Assembly: GCA_016193385.1 (NCBI GenBank) | Contig: JACPSF010000018.1 | Span: 1 to 27,485, forward strand | Length of the DNA stretch: 27,485 nucleotides | Direction: 5' to 3' | DNA from: Deltaproteobacteria bacterium | GTDB lineage: Bacteria > Desulfobacterota_B > Binatia > UBA9968 | Shown here: positions 14,114 through 22,310 of the stretch, piece by piece | Layout: the number at the start of each line of letters is the position of its first letter | How positions within the stretch are numbered: position 1 is the first letter of the stretch | Notes under the pieces: generated by a model | The model's input: the letters and a program-made list of their open reading frames with translations, nothing else | Told to the model about the DNA's origin: nothing | The model's database searches: none | Program-made: the position numbers and the translations under genes

Positions 14114-15172
14114 GTGGTTCATCCGATTCTGATCCGGCCCAACGAGCTTAGGGGCATCGTGGGCATGGATGAAGCGATTGAGGCGGTGCGAATGGGCTTT
14201 CGGGAATGGGGGAACCATCCGCAAATCAACGCTCCCCGCCGGCGCATTCATGTTCCTTCCGGTGTCAGGGTTAGCGTTCATCAGGGCGGCGTACCGGCCG
14301 CGGGAGTCACCGGGCTCATGACCCACTGCGAGTGGGTGAAACCTCTGAGCGATCACCAGGAGTACCCTAGGCTGAATCATCCTGTGAGTGTCCTTTACGA
14401 CGCCGCCGAGGGGGAACTGAAGGGGATTGTTATCGGCGAGATCACCTGCAGCGAGCTTCCCGATAATGTCGCGGTTACAGGGTTACGCACCGCGGCTACG
14501 AGTGCTGTTGGCACAGATATTCTGGCCCGAAAAGATGCCGAGCGAGTCGGTATCCTCGGCTCCGCCGGACAGGCCCGCAACCATCTGGTCGCTTTGGCGA
14601 AGATTCGCAAAATCAAGGAGGTAAAGGTCTACAGCCGAAAGGCGGAGAATTGCAGGAAGTTCGCGGAGGAGATGGGGCCGCTTCTAGGAATTGATGTTCG
14701 ACCTGCTTCTTCGGCGGAGCAAACGGTTCGTGACGTGGACATTATCCTGACGGCGACAAATTCAAGCGTTCCCGTCTTTGATGGCCGCTGGCTTGAGCCG
14801 GGAGTGCACGTGACTACGATCGTGGGGAGTAATGTGGGGTTGGTGCAGGGCGGGTTTGCCAAGGCGAAACGACGGGAGATTGACGATACCACGCTCCAGC
14901 GGAGCGATGTGATCACCATCGCCTCTGTCCAGCAGGCGATCCAGGACGAGCAAGGCGATATCTTCGACCCGGTTCAGAAAGGAATCATCCGTTCGGATCA
15001 GATCATCGAGATCGGCGCGATCCTGGCGGGGAAAAAAGAGGGAAGGACGAAGGCGGAACAAATTACCCTTTTCAAAAATAACGCCGGTCAGGGAGTGGCC
15101 GACGTGGCCCTAGGCGCGCTGGTGCTGAAGAAGGCTGAGGAGAGAGGCTTGGGCCAGATCCTGAAGCTGTGA
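14114..15172 (+). CDS. Ornithine cyclodeaminase / mu-crystallin family oxidoreductase
   Basis: Members bind NAD(P) and act as ornithine cyclodeaminase, alanine dehydrogenase or ketimine reductase; the subgroup here cannot be told. Visible signatures are MDEAIEAVRMGFREWG at the N-terminus, GLRTAATSAVGTDILAR, the Rossmann loop GILGSAGQARNHL, VDIILTATNSSVPVFDG, and the C-terminal LFKNNAGQGVADVALG. A GTG at 14036 is in frame, but the GTG at 14114 is preceded by AGGAGG eight bases upstream and starts just before conserved sequence, so it was chosen (352 aa). It is transcribed divergently from the CoA-transferase operon and followed by a terminator-like hairpin. Confidence 0.88.
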   Translation: MVHPILIRPNELRGIVGMDEAIEAVRMGFREWGNHPQINAPRRRIHVPSGVRVSVHQGGVPAAGVTGLMTHCEWVKPLSDHQEYPRLNHPVSVLYDAAEGELKGIVIGEITCSELPDNVAVTGLRTAATSAVGTDILARKDAERVGILGSAGQARNHLVALAKIRKIKEVKVYSRKAENCRKFAEEMGPLLGIDVRPASSAEQTVRDVDIILTATNSSVPVFDGRWLEPGVHVTTIVGSNVGLVQGGFAKAKRREIDDTTLQRSDVITIASVQQAIQDEQGDIFDPVQKGIIRSDQIIEIGAILAGKKEGRTKAEQITLFKNNAGQGVADVALGALVLKKAEERGLGQILKL

Positions 15173-15222
15173 AATGTGACGGAACTTCTCTGTTCGGCGG
15201 CCTGGTGAACAAGCTGAACTAC

Positions 15223-15244
15223 ATCCTCGCCGGAGAGGATTTTT
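15223..15244 (+). terminator. Rho-independent terminator candidate after the cyclodeaminase-family gene
   Basis: ATCCTC-GCCGGA-GAGGAT forms a perfect 6-bp stem with a 6-base loop, and the final T continues into TTTT. It lies 50 bases after the stop codon at 15172 and before the GAPDH pair, so it probably separates two transcription units. The short stem and T-run make it weak. Confidence 0.5.
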
Positions 15245-15309
15245 CACTTCTGAACCGTCGGTTTTTCAGGTGAGTGGGTGTAGCGTTTGAGAGGGAGGTA
15301 GCTGCAATC

Positions 15310-16329
15310 ATGCCCGAAGGGAAAATCCGAATCGGCATCATGGGGTTGGGCCGAATTGGTCGACACCTCTATCACCTTGCGCTGGAAGGTGACGATATCG
15401 AAATCGCCGCAGCTGCGGATCTCGGCAAACCGGAAATCATCCACTACCTCCTCAAAAGCGACGGTCTAGATGAGCCGTGCTGCGAACTCCGGGATAATTA
15501 TCTGGTAAATGAGAAGTTTCGGACAAGAATGCTACAGCTTGCGAGACCGGGGGACGTCCCGTGGGACGTTTTGGGGGTCGACTGCGTTGTAGACGCCACA
15601 GGCCGATATCGGCGCCGCGAGCACATGGAAGCCCATTTGCGGGCCGGCGCGGGACGGGTCATTCTGGCGTCGTTGCCGGCAGAGCCAATAGATCGTGTCG
15701 TAATCCCCGGCATTAACGAAGCGAGCGCGGTTAGTGAGGACAGACTGATATCAGCAGGGTCAGCAACCACCAATGCTCTTGCGCTCCTGTTGTATTTTCT
15801 GGACAAGGCATTGGGAGTCGACTGCGCGTCAATGACAACGGTACATGCTTATAGCAGCGATCAGTCCCTTCAGGATTATGCACGCGAGGATTTTCGTCGC
15901 AGTCGATCCGCGGCGCAGAACATCATCCCCAACAATAACGAGTCGGCTCGCTGGGTGGAAATCATCCTGCCAAAATTTGCGGGCACATTGAGCGGTTACG
16001 CCCTCAATGTGCCGGTGCAACATGGATCCTTGCTGGATCTCAACTGCGTGATGCGAGATGCCGGAGTGACTGTGAAGCGGGTGAACGAGGCCATTCGTGC
16101 CGCCGCTAGCGATCATCCGATGCTGATAGGTGTGACTGACGATCCGATCGTTTCCTCTGATGTCATCGGTTGCCGGCAATCATTGCTCTTTGATTCGCGG
16201 GCGACCCTCAAGGCGGGAAAAAGAATCGTCAAAGTGCTGGCCTGGTACGAGAGCTTGGGCCATGCGTGCCGCGTGCTCGATGTGGTACGGCACTATCGCA
16301 GGCTCGATGGCATCGGAGGTGTGAAATGA
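15310..16329 (+). CDS. GAPDH-like protein lacking the catalytic cysteine
   Basis: This is a paralogue of glyceraldehyde-3-phosphate dehydrogenase (339 aa). The NAD-binding IGIMGLGRIGRHLY (8-21) is kept, as are the catalytic-type His in TTVHAYSSDQ (H179) and VSSDVIG. The nucleophile motif normally reading S-C-T-T-N-C reads SATTNA (Cys to Ala at 152, codon GCA 15763-15765). The C-terminal NAD-contacting W-Y-D-N-E-x-G-Y-S reads WYESLGHACR. It should therefore not oxidise glyceraldehyde 3-phosphate. The ATG at 15310 follows GGAGGT by ten bases; an in-frame GTG at 15274 is less likely. Its stop overlaps the start of an intact GAPDH gene (ATGA), implying coupled synthesis and perhaps a mixed tetramer or a regulatory subunit. 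Confidence 0.88.
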   Translation: MPEGKIRIGIMGLGRIGRHLYHLALEGDDIEIAAAADLGKPEIIHYLLKSDGLDEPCCELRDNYLVNEKFRTRMLQLARPGDVPWDVLGVDCVVDATGRYRRREHMEAHLRAGAGRVILASLPAEPIDRVVIPGINEASAVSEDRLISAGSATTNALALLLYFLDKALGVDCASMTTVHAYSSDQSLQDYAREDFRRSRSAAQNIIPNNNESARWVEIILPKFAGTLSGYALNVPVQHGSLLDLNCVMRDAGVTVKRVNEAIRAAASDHPMLIGVTDDPIVSSDVIGCRQSLLFDSRATLKAGKRIVKVLAWYESLGHACRVLDVVRHYRRLDGIGGVK

Positions 16330-17327
16330 GAGTTGCAATCAACGGATTTGGCCGAATTGGCCGTACAGTATTCCGTATTTTGGATAAGCGTGCGGACGTT
16401 GAAGTGGTTGCCATTAACGACCTCTTTGACAATGAAGCGCTGCGCTACTTGCTGAATTATGACACTGTTATGGGTCCTTTCGAGGGCACGCTGTGGCTGG
16501 AAGGGGATGATCTGGTAACCGTGCATGGCCGAACCCGGATGCTTTGCGAAAAGGACCCGCTCAAACTACCGTGGGGCGAGCTCGGCATTGACGTCGTCGT
16601 GGAATCGACGGGCATTTTCACTGCCAGGGAACAGCTAACCGATCACCTTCGCGCCGGCGCGAAGCGGGTAGTGCTTACGGTTCCGGCGAAGGACGAGATT
16701 GATTACACGGTCGTGCTCGGCGTCAATGATGAGGGGCTGAATCCGCAACACCGCATTATTTCAAACGCGAGCTGTACCACCAATTGTTTGGCGCCATTGG
16801 CGAAGGTACTCCATGATGCTTTTGGTATAGTGGAAGGCATCATCAACACGGTGCACGCCTATACGAATGACCAGCGCCTCGCCGATGTGCCGCACTCGGA
16901 CTGGCGGCGCAGCCGCGCTGCGGCGGAAAATATCATTCCGACGTCGACCGGTGCCGCCAAGGCGGTCGGCAAGGTGTTGCCTGAATTGCGAGGCAGGCTG
17001 GACGGCATTGCCGCGCGTGTCCCGGTACCCGATGGTTCTGTCGTAGACCTGTTTGTCGAACTGGAAAAACGCGTTATTGCCGAAAATGTACATACCGAGA
17101 TACGAGCCGCGGCCGAGTCCAAGCGCATGAAAGGTATTCTGCAATTTATGGAATTACCCGTAGTATCCTCCGACATTATAGGGAATGCGCATTCCTCCAT
17201 TTTTGACGGGGGATTTACTAATGTTACTGGCAACAGGTATCTCAAGTGCCTCAGTTGGTACGACAACGAATGGGGATATTCCAATCGCGTCTGCGATTTG
17301 CTTGGCGTGATCGCAGGATGGGAATGA
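16326..17327 (+). CDS. gap: Glyceraldehyde-3-phosphate dehydrogenase, type I
   Basis: This converts glyceraldehyde 3-phosphate, phosphate and NAD(P)+ to 1,3-bisphosphoglycerate, a core step of glycolysis and gluconeogenesis in the cytosol. It has 333 aa with all key features: AINGFGRIGR (4-13), ISNASCTTNCLAP with Cys150, INTVHAYTNDQ with His177, RRSRAAAENIIPTSTGAAKA, SSDIIGN and the C-terminal WYDNEWGYSNR. The ATG overlaps the stop of the upstream paralogue and is preceded by GGAGGTG. No other glycolytic gene is nearby, so it may be a second GAPDH in this genome rather than the main one. Confidence 0.95.
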   Translation: MRVAINGFGRIGRTVFRILDKRADVEVVAINDLFDNEALRYLLNYDTVMGPFEGTLWLEGDDLVTVHGRTRMLCEKDPLKLPWGELGIDVVVESTGIFTAREQLTDHLRAGAKRVVLTVPAKDEIDYTVVLGVNDEGLNPQHRIISNASCTTNCLAPLAKVLHDAFGIVEGIINTVHAYTNDQRLADVPHSDWRRSRAAAENIIPTSTGAAKAVGKVLPELRGRLDGIAARVPVPDGSVVDLFVELEKRVIAENVHTEIRAAAESKRMKGILQFMELPVVSSDIIGNAHSSIFDGGFTNVTGNRYLKCLSWYDNEWGYSNRVCDLLGVIAGWE

Positions 17328-17526
17328 CCAACCGTGGGTGAAGGACGCACTGAAATCAAAGGCCGGTTGTGGCCCGTGGGGCTATAAATTCGATTTTTCT
17401 GAAAAAGCCTCTCTTGTTCAAAGCCAAGGAAGCCGCTAAAGTCATCCCTTCAATAAATTCCGGAGACACAATGCCAATTTTCTCTTGACTCGATGTATTA
17501 AAACTCGGGGTCAGAGAACTGTTTTA

Positions 17527-17557
17527 TTGACAAAACGTTGAGCCGTAGACGTCTAAT
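17527..17557 (+). promoter_or_regulatory. Possible promoter for the molybdenum hydroxylase gene
   Basis: TTGACA (17527-17532) and TCTAAT (17552-17557) are good -35 and -10 boxes, but the spacer is 19 bases, longer than the optimal 17. It would give a leader of about 175 bases ahead of the TTG at 17739. Confidence 0.3.
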
Positions 17558-17575
17558 TACACCTTAGAAGATCCG

Positions 17576-17635
17576 CGGACGTAAGTCCGGGGGTGGCGCC
17601 CGTGAATGCCGAGGGAACCGCGCGCCGTTTCGGTT
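17576..17635 (+). other. Structured leader upstream of the molybdenum hydroxylase
   Basis: Three consecutive hairpins: CGGAC-GTAA-GTCCG (17576-17589, a GNRA-type tetraloop), GGG-TGGCG-CCC (about 17591-17601) and AACCG-N10-CGGTT (17616-17635). They lie between a possible promoter and the coding region. No riboswitch family could be assigned by eye. The remaining gap 17328-17738 shows no gene. Confidence 0.35.
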
Positions 17636-17680
17636 GACATGAGAATTTGTTCTGGCGATACTCCATCCCGAACAATTCTT

Positions 17681-17698
17681 TAACAAGGTTAACAAGGT
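17681..17698 (+). repeat. Tandem 9-bp repeat
   Basis: TAACAAGGT occurs twice head to tail, about 40 bases before the start of the molybdenum hydroxylase gene. It could be a pair of half-sites for a regulator or simple slippage. Confidence 0.6.
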
Positions 17699-17738
17699 TG
17701 AGGCGGTCGAGCGTAAAGTACTGTTGAGGAGGTGGAGC

Positions 17739-19985
17739 TTGTCTTATCAAATTGTGGGTAAATCCGTGCCGCACATAGAAGGGGTGGACAAGGTCACTGG
17801 CAAGACCCAGTTTGCCGCCGATGCGCCGATTTCAGGCCTGCTTTGGGGGAAGATTTTGCGAAGTCCGGTGCCGCACGCCAGGATCGTTCGCATCGATACC
17901 TCAAAGGCGAGAACGGTGCCTGGAGTCCACGTGATCATGACCGGAGCCGATCTGCCGCCGGTATACGTCGGATCGCGGATGAAGGATCTGCCGGTTTTGG
18001 CTAGAGAGCGTGTCCGCTTTGTCGGGGATCCGGTCGCAGCCGTGGCCGCCGAAAGCCGCCAGATTGCCGCGGAGGCCGCGAGCCTGATCGAGGTCGAATA
18101 TGAGGAATTGCCGGCGGTCTATGATCCCGAAGAAGCGCTTCGTCCTGGCGCGCCGGTTATACATGAGGACCGCTCCCAATACAAATATGCTCCGTCGGTG
18201 CCGGAAGGGATGCCCAACCTTCAGTCTTACATGGTGTGGAAAAACGGCGATCTAGAGGCAGGTTTTAAGCGGGCTTATCGGATTTTCGAGCACACCTTTC
18301 GCACCCAACTGACCCATCATGGCTATCTGGAGCCACACTCCTGTGTCGTTCGGGTCGATCCGGAGGCCAGGGTTGAGATTTGGGCGTCTAACAAGGCTCC
18401 TTACGAGCTCAGAGACCGGCTGGCAGAGGAGCTGGGTATCCCCAAGGAGCGTGTCAAAGTCCATATTATGTCGGTGGGAGGGGACTTCGGCGGGAAGGCG
18501 TCACTGATCGACGTGCCGATCTGTTATTTTCTTGCAGAGCGCACGGGCAAGCCGGTTAAATTAGTCCTTGACTACTCCGAGGAGCTTACGGCGGCGGCTC
18601 ACAGACACCCGGGTCTGATTACGCTGCGCACGGGAGTTGAGCAGGACGGGACGCTCGCCGCGATACATGCCAGAATCGTCTTTAGCGGCGGGGCCTACGC
18701 CGCCTTTAAAGCGAATCCTTACGTAACCGTCTTGGGCGGGCGCCGGCTGGCTAGCTACTACCGCGTTCCCGCAATTCACGTCGAAACCTATTGCGCTTAT
18801 ACCAACCAGGTCCCCTGCACCCAGACCCGGACGCCGGGAAGCCCGCAAATCGTCTTCGCCTCGGAATCGCAGATGGACATCATCGCGCGCGAGCTGGGTC
18901 TAGATCCGGTGGAGGTCCGGAGGCGGAACCTGCTCGATGACGGCGATTCGTCCCCTATGGGGGAGAAATGGCAGCACATACGGGTCCGCGAAACTTTTGA
19001 AAGGGCCATTAAAGCATCGGGTTGGGGGAAGTCGCGACCGACAAAGTATCGTGGCCGAGGCGTGGCCCTCTACGAGCGTGGGGCGCCCTCCGGTAAAGCA
19101 AGCGCGGCGATTACACTCGAAACCGAGGGTAGTGTTACGGTGTTAACCGGTTGCCCGGATGTGGGGCCCGGATTTTATACCGTTGTGCAGCAGATCGTGA
19201 GCGAGACTCTTGGTGTAACGCCGGAGAGCGTCAAGGTCCGCTTCGAGGACACCGATAGCCTCCCCTACGATCCGGGCACTGGCGGTAGCAAGTCGACGAA
19301 CACGTCGGGTCACGCCGCCTATAAGGCGGCGCAGGAGGTGCGTGAGAAGCTTGTAGCTTCAGCGGCACGAGAGTTCGGTTGCGGGACCGAGCAGGTACAG
19401 CAGCTTAAAGGTCGGTTCGTCGGTCCCGGGCGTAAGAGCCTCTCTTTCACCGAAGTCGCCCGGAAGATGGTTTTGAAGAACGGTGGCCCCGTCCATCACC
19501 TAACCATGTACGAGCCGAAAGATAACCCTCCGGTGACTTCGTTTGCCGTGCAGGTGGCGGAGGTTGAGGTGGAGCCGGAGACCGGCCAAGTCAAAGTGAA
19601 GAAGATTACCACCGCGCATGATGCTGGAGTCGTTCTGAACAAGCTCACCTATCAGGGGCAGGTGGATGGTGGAGTCATCAACGGGCTGGGGCTGGCACTT
19701 ATGGAGGAGACTCCGATAGTCGACGGACGCATCACAGCGCTCAACTTGGGTGAATTCAAGATTCCCTGTACGCAAGATATCCCCAAGCTGACCACGATCT
19801 TGCTGGAAAGCCCGACCGGCCCGGTTCCCTTTCAAGGCAAGGCCGTAGCCGAGCTCCCCAATGTTCCGGCCGCCGCAGCGATCGCCAATGCCATCTACGA
19901 TGCAGTCGGAGTCCGTCTCTTTGAGCTTCCGCTCACAGCCGAGAAGGTCTACTGGGCCTTACGCGGCAGGAAGGCGCGGCTTTAA
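17739..19985 (+). CDS. Xanthine dehydrogenase family molybdopterin-binding (large) subunit
   Basis: This is the Mo-cofactor subunit of a molybdenum hydroxylase (748 aa, normal for CoxL/XdhA-type large subunits). Features in order: GKSVPHIEGVDKVTGKTQFA at the N-terminus; MSVGGDFGGKAS (cofactor loop, normally GGGFGGK); CTQTRTPGSPQ, where most relatives have an A-F-R-A-P-G motif; QMDIIARELGLDPVEVRRRN; DPGTGGSKSTNTSGHA; YQGQVDGGVINGLGLALMEE; and KAVAELPNVP with the expected catalytic-region Glu. The TTG at 17739 was chosen because AGGAGG lies six bases before it; a TTG at 17724 would place that SD inside the gene. No [2Fe-2S] or FAD subunit is adjacent, so electron-transfer partners must be encoded elsewhere. 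Its end overlaps the convergent DAHP synthase gene by four bases. Confidence 0.9.
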   Translation: MSYQIVGKSVPHIEGVDKVTGKTQFAADAPISGLLWGKILRSPVPHARIVRIDTSKARTVPGVHVIMTGADLPPVYVGSRMKDLPVLARERVRFVGDPVAAVAAESRQIAAEAASLIEVEYEELPAVYDPEEALRPGAPVIHEDRSQYKYAPSVPEGMPNLQSYMVWKNGDLEAGFKRAYRIFEHTFRTQLTHHGYLEPHSCVVRVDPEARVEIWASNKAPYELRDRLAEELGIPKERVKVHIMSVGGDFGGKASLIDVPICYFLAERTGKPVKLVLDYSEELTAAAHRHPGLITLRTGVEQDGTLAAIHARIVFSGGAYAAFKANPYVTVLGGRRLASYYRVPAIHVETYCAYTNQVPCTQTRTPGSPQIVFASESQMDIIARELGLDPVEVRRRNLLDDGDSSPMGEKWQHIRVRETFERAIKASGWGKSRPTKYRGRGVALYERGAPSGKASAAITLETEGSVTVLTGCPDVGPGFYTVVQQIVSETLGVTPESVKVRFEDTDSLPYDPGTGGSKSTNTSGHAAYKAAQEVREKLVASAAREFGCGTEQVQQLKGRFVGPGRKSLSFTEVARKMVLKNGGPVHHLTMYEPKDNPPVTSFAVQVAEVEVEPETGQVKVKKITTAHDAGVVLNKLTYQGQVDGGVINGLGLALMEETPIVDGRITALNLGEFKIPCTQDIPKLTTILLESPTGPVPFQGKAVAELPNVPAAAAIANAIYDAVGVRLFELPLTAEKVYWALRGRKARL

Positions 19986-21118
19986 AACTCGCCGAAAAAG
20001 CGTTTTTTGTCAGAGGCCGCACGAGCCTCGTATCCCCGCTCCAGCTTGGCGCTCGAGGTATACAGCGATTCCAGACGCTGACGCAGCTCCCATGCCTGTT
20101 CGCAGGCCTTCACGAGTCCGGAAAACTGCTCAGGGAACAATCCCTGGAATCCGTCGGATTTGGCAATGAGCGGGTTAGGGTGCGTCTCGACCAGAACTAC
20201 CGAAGCGCCAGCCATGATCCCGGCCAGGGACATGGGATAGACCAAATCTCTTATCCCGGTGCCATGAGAGGGATCGACGGCCACGGGCAAGCACGACAGC
20301 TGGTAATGGAACGCGGCGATACCCCCGAGGTCTAAAGTGTTCCGGGTATATCTGTTGGCGCTCATGATACCTCGCTCGCATAGAATGACATTCTCTTTGC
20401 CGGTGGCCATGACTCGTTCCACCCACAGCAGGTACGCCTCGATGTCCAGCGAGTTCCCGCGTTTGTGGATCACGGGCAGGGGAGTCTCACGCAACCGATT
20501 GAGCAAAGCCTGGTTTTTCGAGTTCGGCTCACCGACCTGCAGGCAGTCCACTCCCATGTCTTCGTAGATAGAGACGTCTTGAGGGTCGAGGACCTCGACC
20601 ACGGTGGGTAGTTCGAATTCTCTGCCGGCCTTGACGATGAATTTGAGGCCGTTGCGAAGAGCCTCTTCCGAGTTGGAGCCTATCCCCTCCCAGCCGCTGT
20701 AGGGACTGGAGCGGTACTTGACCACTCCCCCACGCAGGCCCTTCGCCCCGGCCTCCTTCACGAAACGCGCGGCCTCCATGATCTGCGCTTCGCTTTCCAC
20801 CGAGCAGGGTCCGCCGATCACGGCGAGCTGGTCGCCGCCGACCTCCACGTTTCCGATGCGGACCGTACGGTGAATTAGATTTCCGGGAGAGCCCTTCTGA
20901 GCGGCGCGTTTGTAGGCGCGTGAGATTGGAATCAGGCTCTCAACGCCGCCCATCTCCTGGAGCTCGCCTACGGGAAGCAGGCTGATATCGCCGTAGACAC
21001 CGATGAGGGTAATCTCCTCACCGATCATTTTGCCGGTCGTGTATCCCCATCCGTGAAGTTTTTCTTCAACCGCAGAAACTTCATCCGGCGTTGCGCCGCG
21101 AGACATTTTGACGATCAT
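19982..21118 (-). CDS. Divergent class I-beta DAHP synthase (3-deoxy-7-phosphoheptulonate synthase family)
   Basis: The family condenses phosphoenolpyruvate and erythrose 4-phosphate at the entry to the shikimate pathway. At 378 aa, it has the N-terminal ferredoxin-like regulatory domain (residues 1-70) and the TIM barrel. GPCSVES (103-109), LRGG (128-131), HKRG (218-221), VILCERGI, TRNTLDLGGIAAFHY and VAVDPSHGTG are conserved. Two substrate-binding segments differ from the usual: K-P-R-T-S-P-Y reads KYRSSPY (134-140), and Q-I-G-A-R-N-M-Q-N reads QVGEPNSKN (194-202), losing the Arg that normally contacts phosphate. It may therefore be a paralogue with altered substrate or lower activity. The ATG has GAGGT eight bases upstream. 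Confidence 0.88.
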   Translation of the reverse strand: MIVKMSRGATPDEVSAVEEKLHGWGYTTGKMIGEEITLIGVYGDISLLPVGELQEMGGVESLIPISRAYKRAAQKGSPGNLIHRTVRIGNVEVGGDQLAVIGGPCSVESEAQIMEAARFVKEAGAKGLRGGVVKYRSSPYSGWEGIGSNSEEALRNGLKFIVKAGREFELPTVVEVLDPQDVSIYEDMGVDCLQVGEPNSKNQALLNRLRETPLPVIHKRGNSLDIEAYLLWVERVMATGKENVILCERGIMSANRYTRNTLDLGGIAAFHYQLSCLPVAVDPSHGTGIRDLVYPMSLAGIMAGASVVLVETHPNPLIAKSDGFQGLFPEQFSGLVKACEQAWELRQRLESLYTSSAKLERGYEARAASDKKRFFGEF

Positions 21119-21216
21119 GACTAGGACCTCTTTCTCTTTGCGGACGGATCGGGCATCCGCGAGAGGGTGCCGGGCCTCGTGATTTCTGAGATCATGGGTG
21201 ACTCAGGTTCAGAATT

Positions 21217-22254
21217 TCAAATAGCCTGAGCGTTCTCGACAGCCGCCTTCTCCAATTTGTCGGCGTTGGACCGGTGCGAGAGGAACTTCATCCTTACGTA
21301 GGGCGAGGTATATCCGTTCAAGATGCGTTCGACTCTTCCCGGTTTGTTGTAAAAAGACTGGAATGCCCAGGAGGTGAGTTCCCCGACCTGTTGCCGCGTC
21401 AGAAACTTCGTTGGCATGACAGCATGCTCAAGGTCCCAAAGGCCGAGTTCTTTGATCTCGACGACGTTCTCCTTGATCGCTCTTTTCCAGATGGGGGAAC
21501 CGGGAATGGGGTTGAGCGCTTGAATCATCACGAGATCCGGATCGATTACATCGACCGCCTGATAGCGCCGCCGGATTTTCACCTCGTCATCTTCCCAGAA
21601 TCCGTTGAGATAGGTAGCGATGGTGGAGATATCGTTCTGCCGGAGGTAGCCGACGATCTCCTTTAACTGCTTGACGCCAACCTTCATGGGTCCTTTCCGA
21701 GCCTCGGCAATTTCCTCGTCGGTCCCTCCATCCACCCCAATTAACACCTGATACATGCGGACGTTGCGCAGCCGGGGAATAATATCGGCATCCCGAATAA
21801 AGTTCTGGGCTCGTCCCAGAATAAACCAGGCAAGGTCCAACTTTTTCTTTTCCAGCTCCTGGACCAGGTCAACCATTTTTTGCCGGTCCGAATTGAAGTC
21901 ATCGTCCATGAAAGTGACGTACTTTACACCAAATTGTTTGTTCAGGAGCTCCATCTCCTCTAACGAGTGCTTGATCAGCTTCATCGCGTTATGGAACCGG
22001 GCGAGTGGAGCGGCTCCGCCCGCGGCGGCGATGACAGTGCCGAAAAATACCGCGTCCGGTTTTCTTCGCCCGATCTCCTCCATCATTTGATTGTCGTTGA
22101 GTCCAAGAGCGCGGCAGTCCAGAACCTCGACAGAGGCGGCTTTTTTCTCGCGGATGAAGGCGGTGACCTGTGCGTAAAGGGGATTGCTCGCCAAATGGCG
22201 CTCTCCCCAAGGAGCCCAATTTCCCATGGGAGGGGTGACAAAGAGAAGCTTCAT
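21217..22254 (-). CDS. B12-binding/radical SAM protein with internal deletion of the Fe-S cluster segment
   Basis: The N-terminus MKLLFVTPPMGNWAPWGERH matches B12-binding radical SAM proteins of the BchE-like group. From KHSLEEMELLNKQFGVKYVT onward the sequence matches the second half of their radical SAM barrel (MDDDFNSD, MYQVLIGVDGGTDE, PDLVMIQALNPIPGSPIW). Between residues 94 and 96 (MKLI to KHSLEE, near 21970) roughly 150 residues expected in this family are missing. These include the end of the B12 domain and the C-x3-C-x2-C cluster motif; no such motif exists anywhere in the 345 aa. The frame is intact. The ATG at 22254 follows GGAGG by five bases. It should be inactive as a radical SAM enzyme. 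Confidence 0.8.
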   Translation of the reverse strand: MKLLFVTPPMGNWAPWGERHLASNPLYAQVTAFIREKKAASVEVLDCRALGLNDNQMMEEIGRRKPDAVFFGTVIAAAGGAAPLARFHNAMKLIKHSLEEMELLNKQFGVKYVTFMDDDFNSDRQKMVDLVQELEKKKLDLAWFILGRAQNFIRDADIIPRLRNVRMYQVLIGVDGGTDEEIAEARKGPMKVGVKQLKEIVGYLRQNDISTIATYLNGFWEDDEVKIRRRYQAVDVIDPDLVMIQALNPIPGSPIWKRAIKENVVEIKELGLWDLEHAVMPTKFLTRQQVGELTSWAFQSFYNKPGRVERILNGYTSPYVRMKFLSHRSNADKLEKAAVENAQAI

Positions 22255-22310
22255 ATCTTCCTCCGTGTTGATTGATCCGACAGCATGCCTGCGCGGGCCA
22301 ATTAACATAT

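Noticed and set aside
15169..15273. A 34-codon frame starting at a GTG overlapping the stop of the cyclodeaminase-family gene
   Set aside because: Coupled position is suggestive, but the terminator hairpin lies inside it, it has no SD of its own and no family resemblance.
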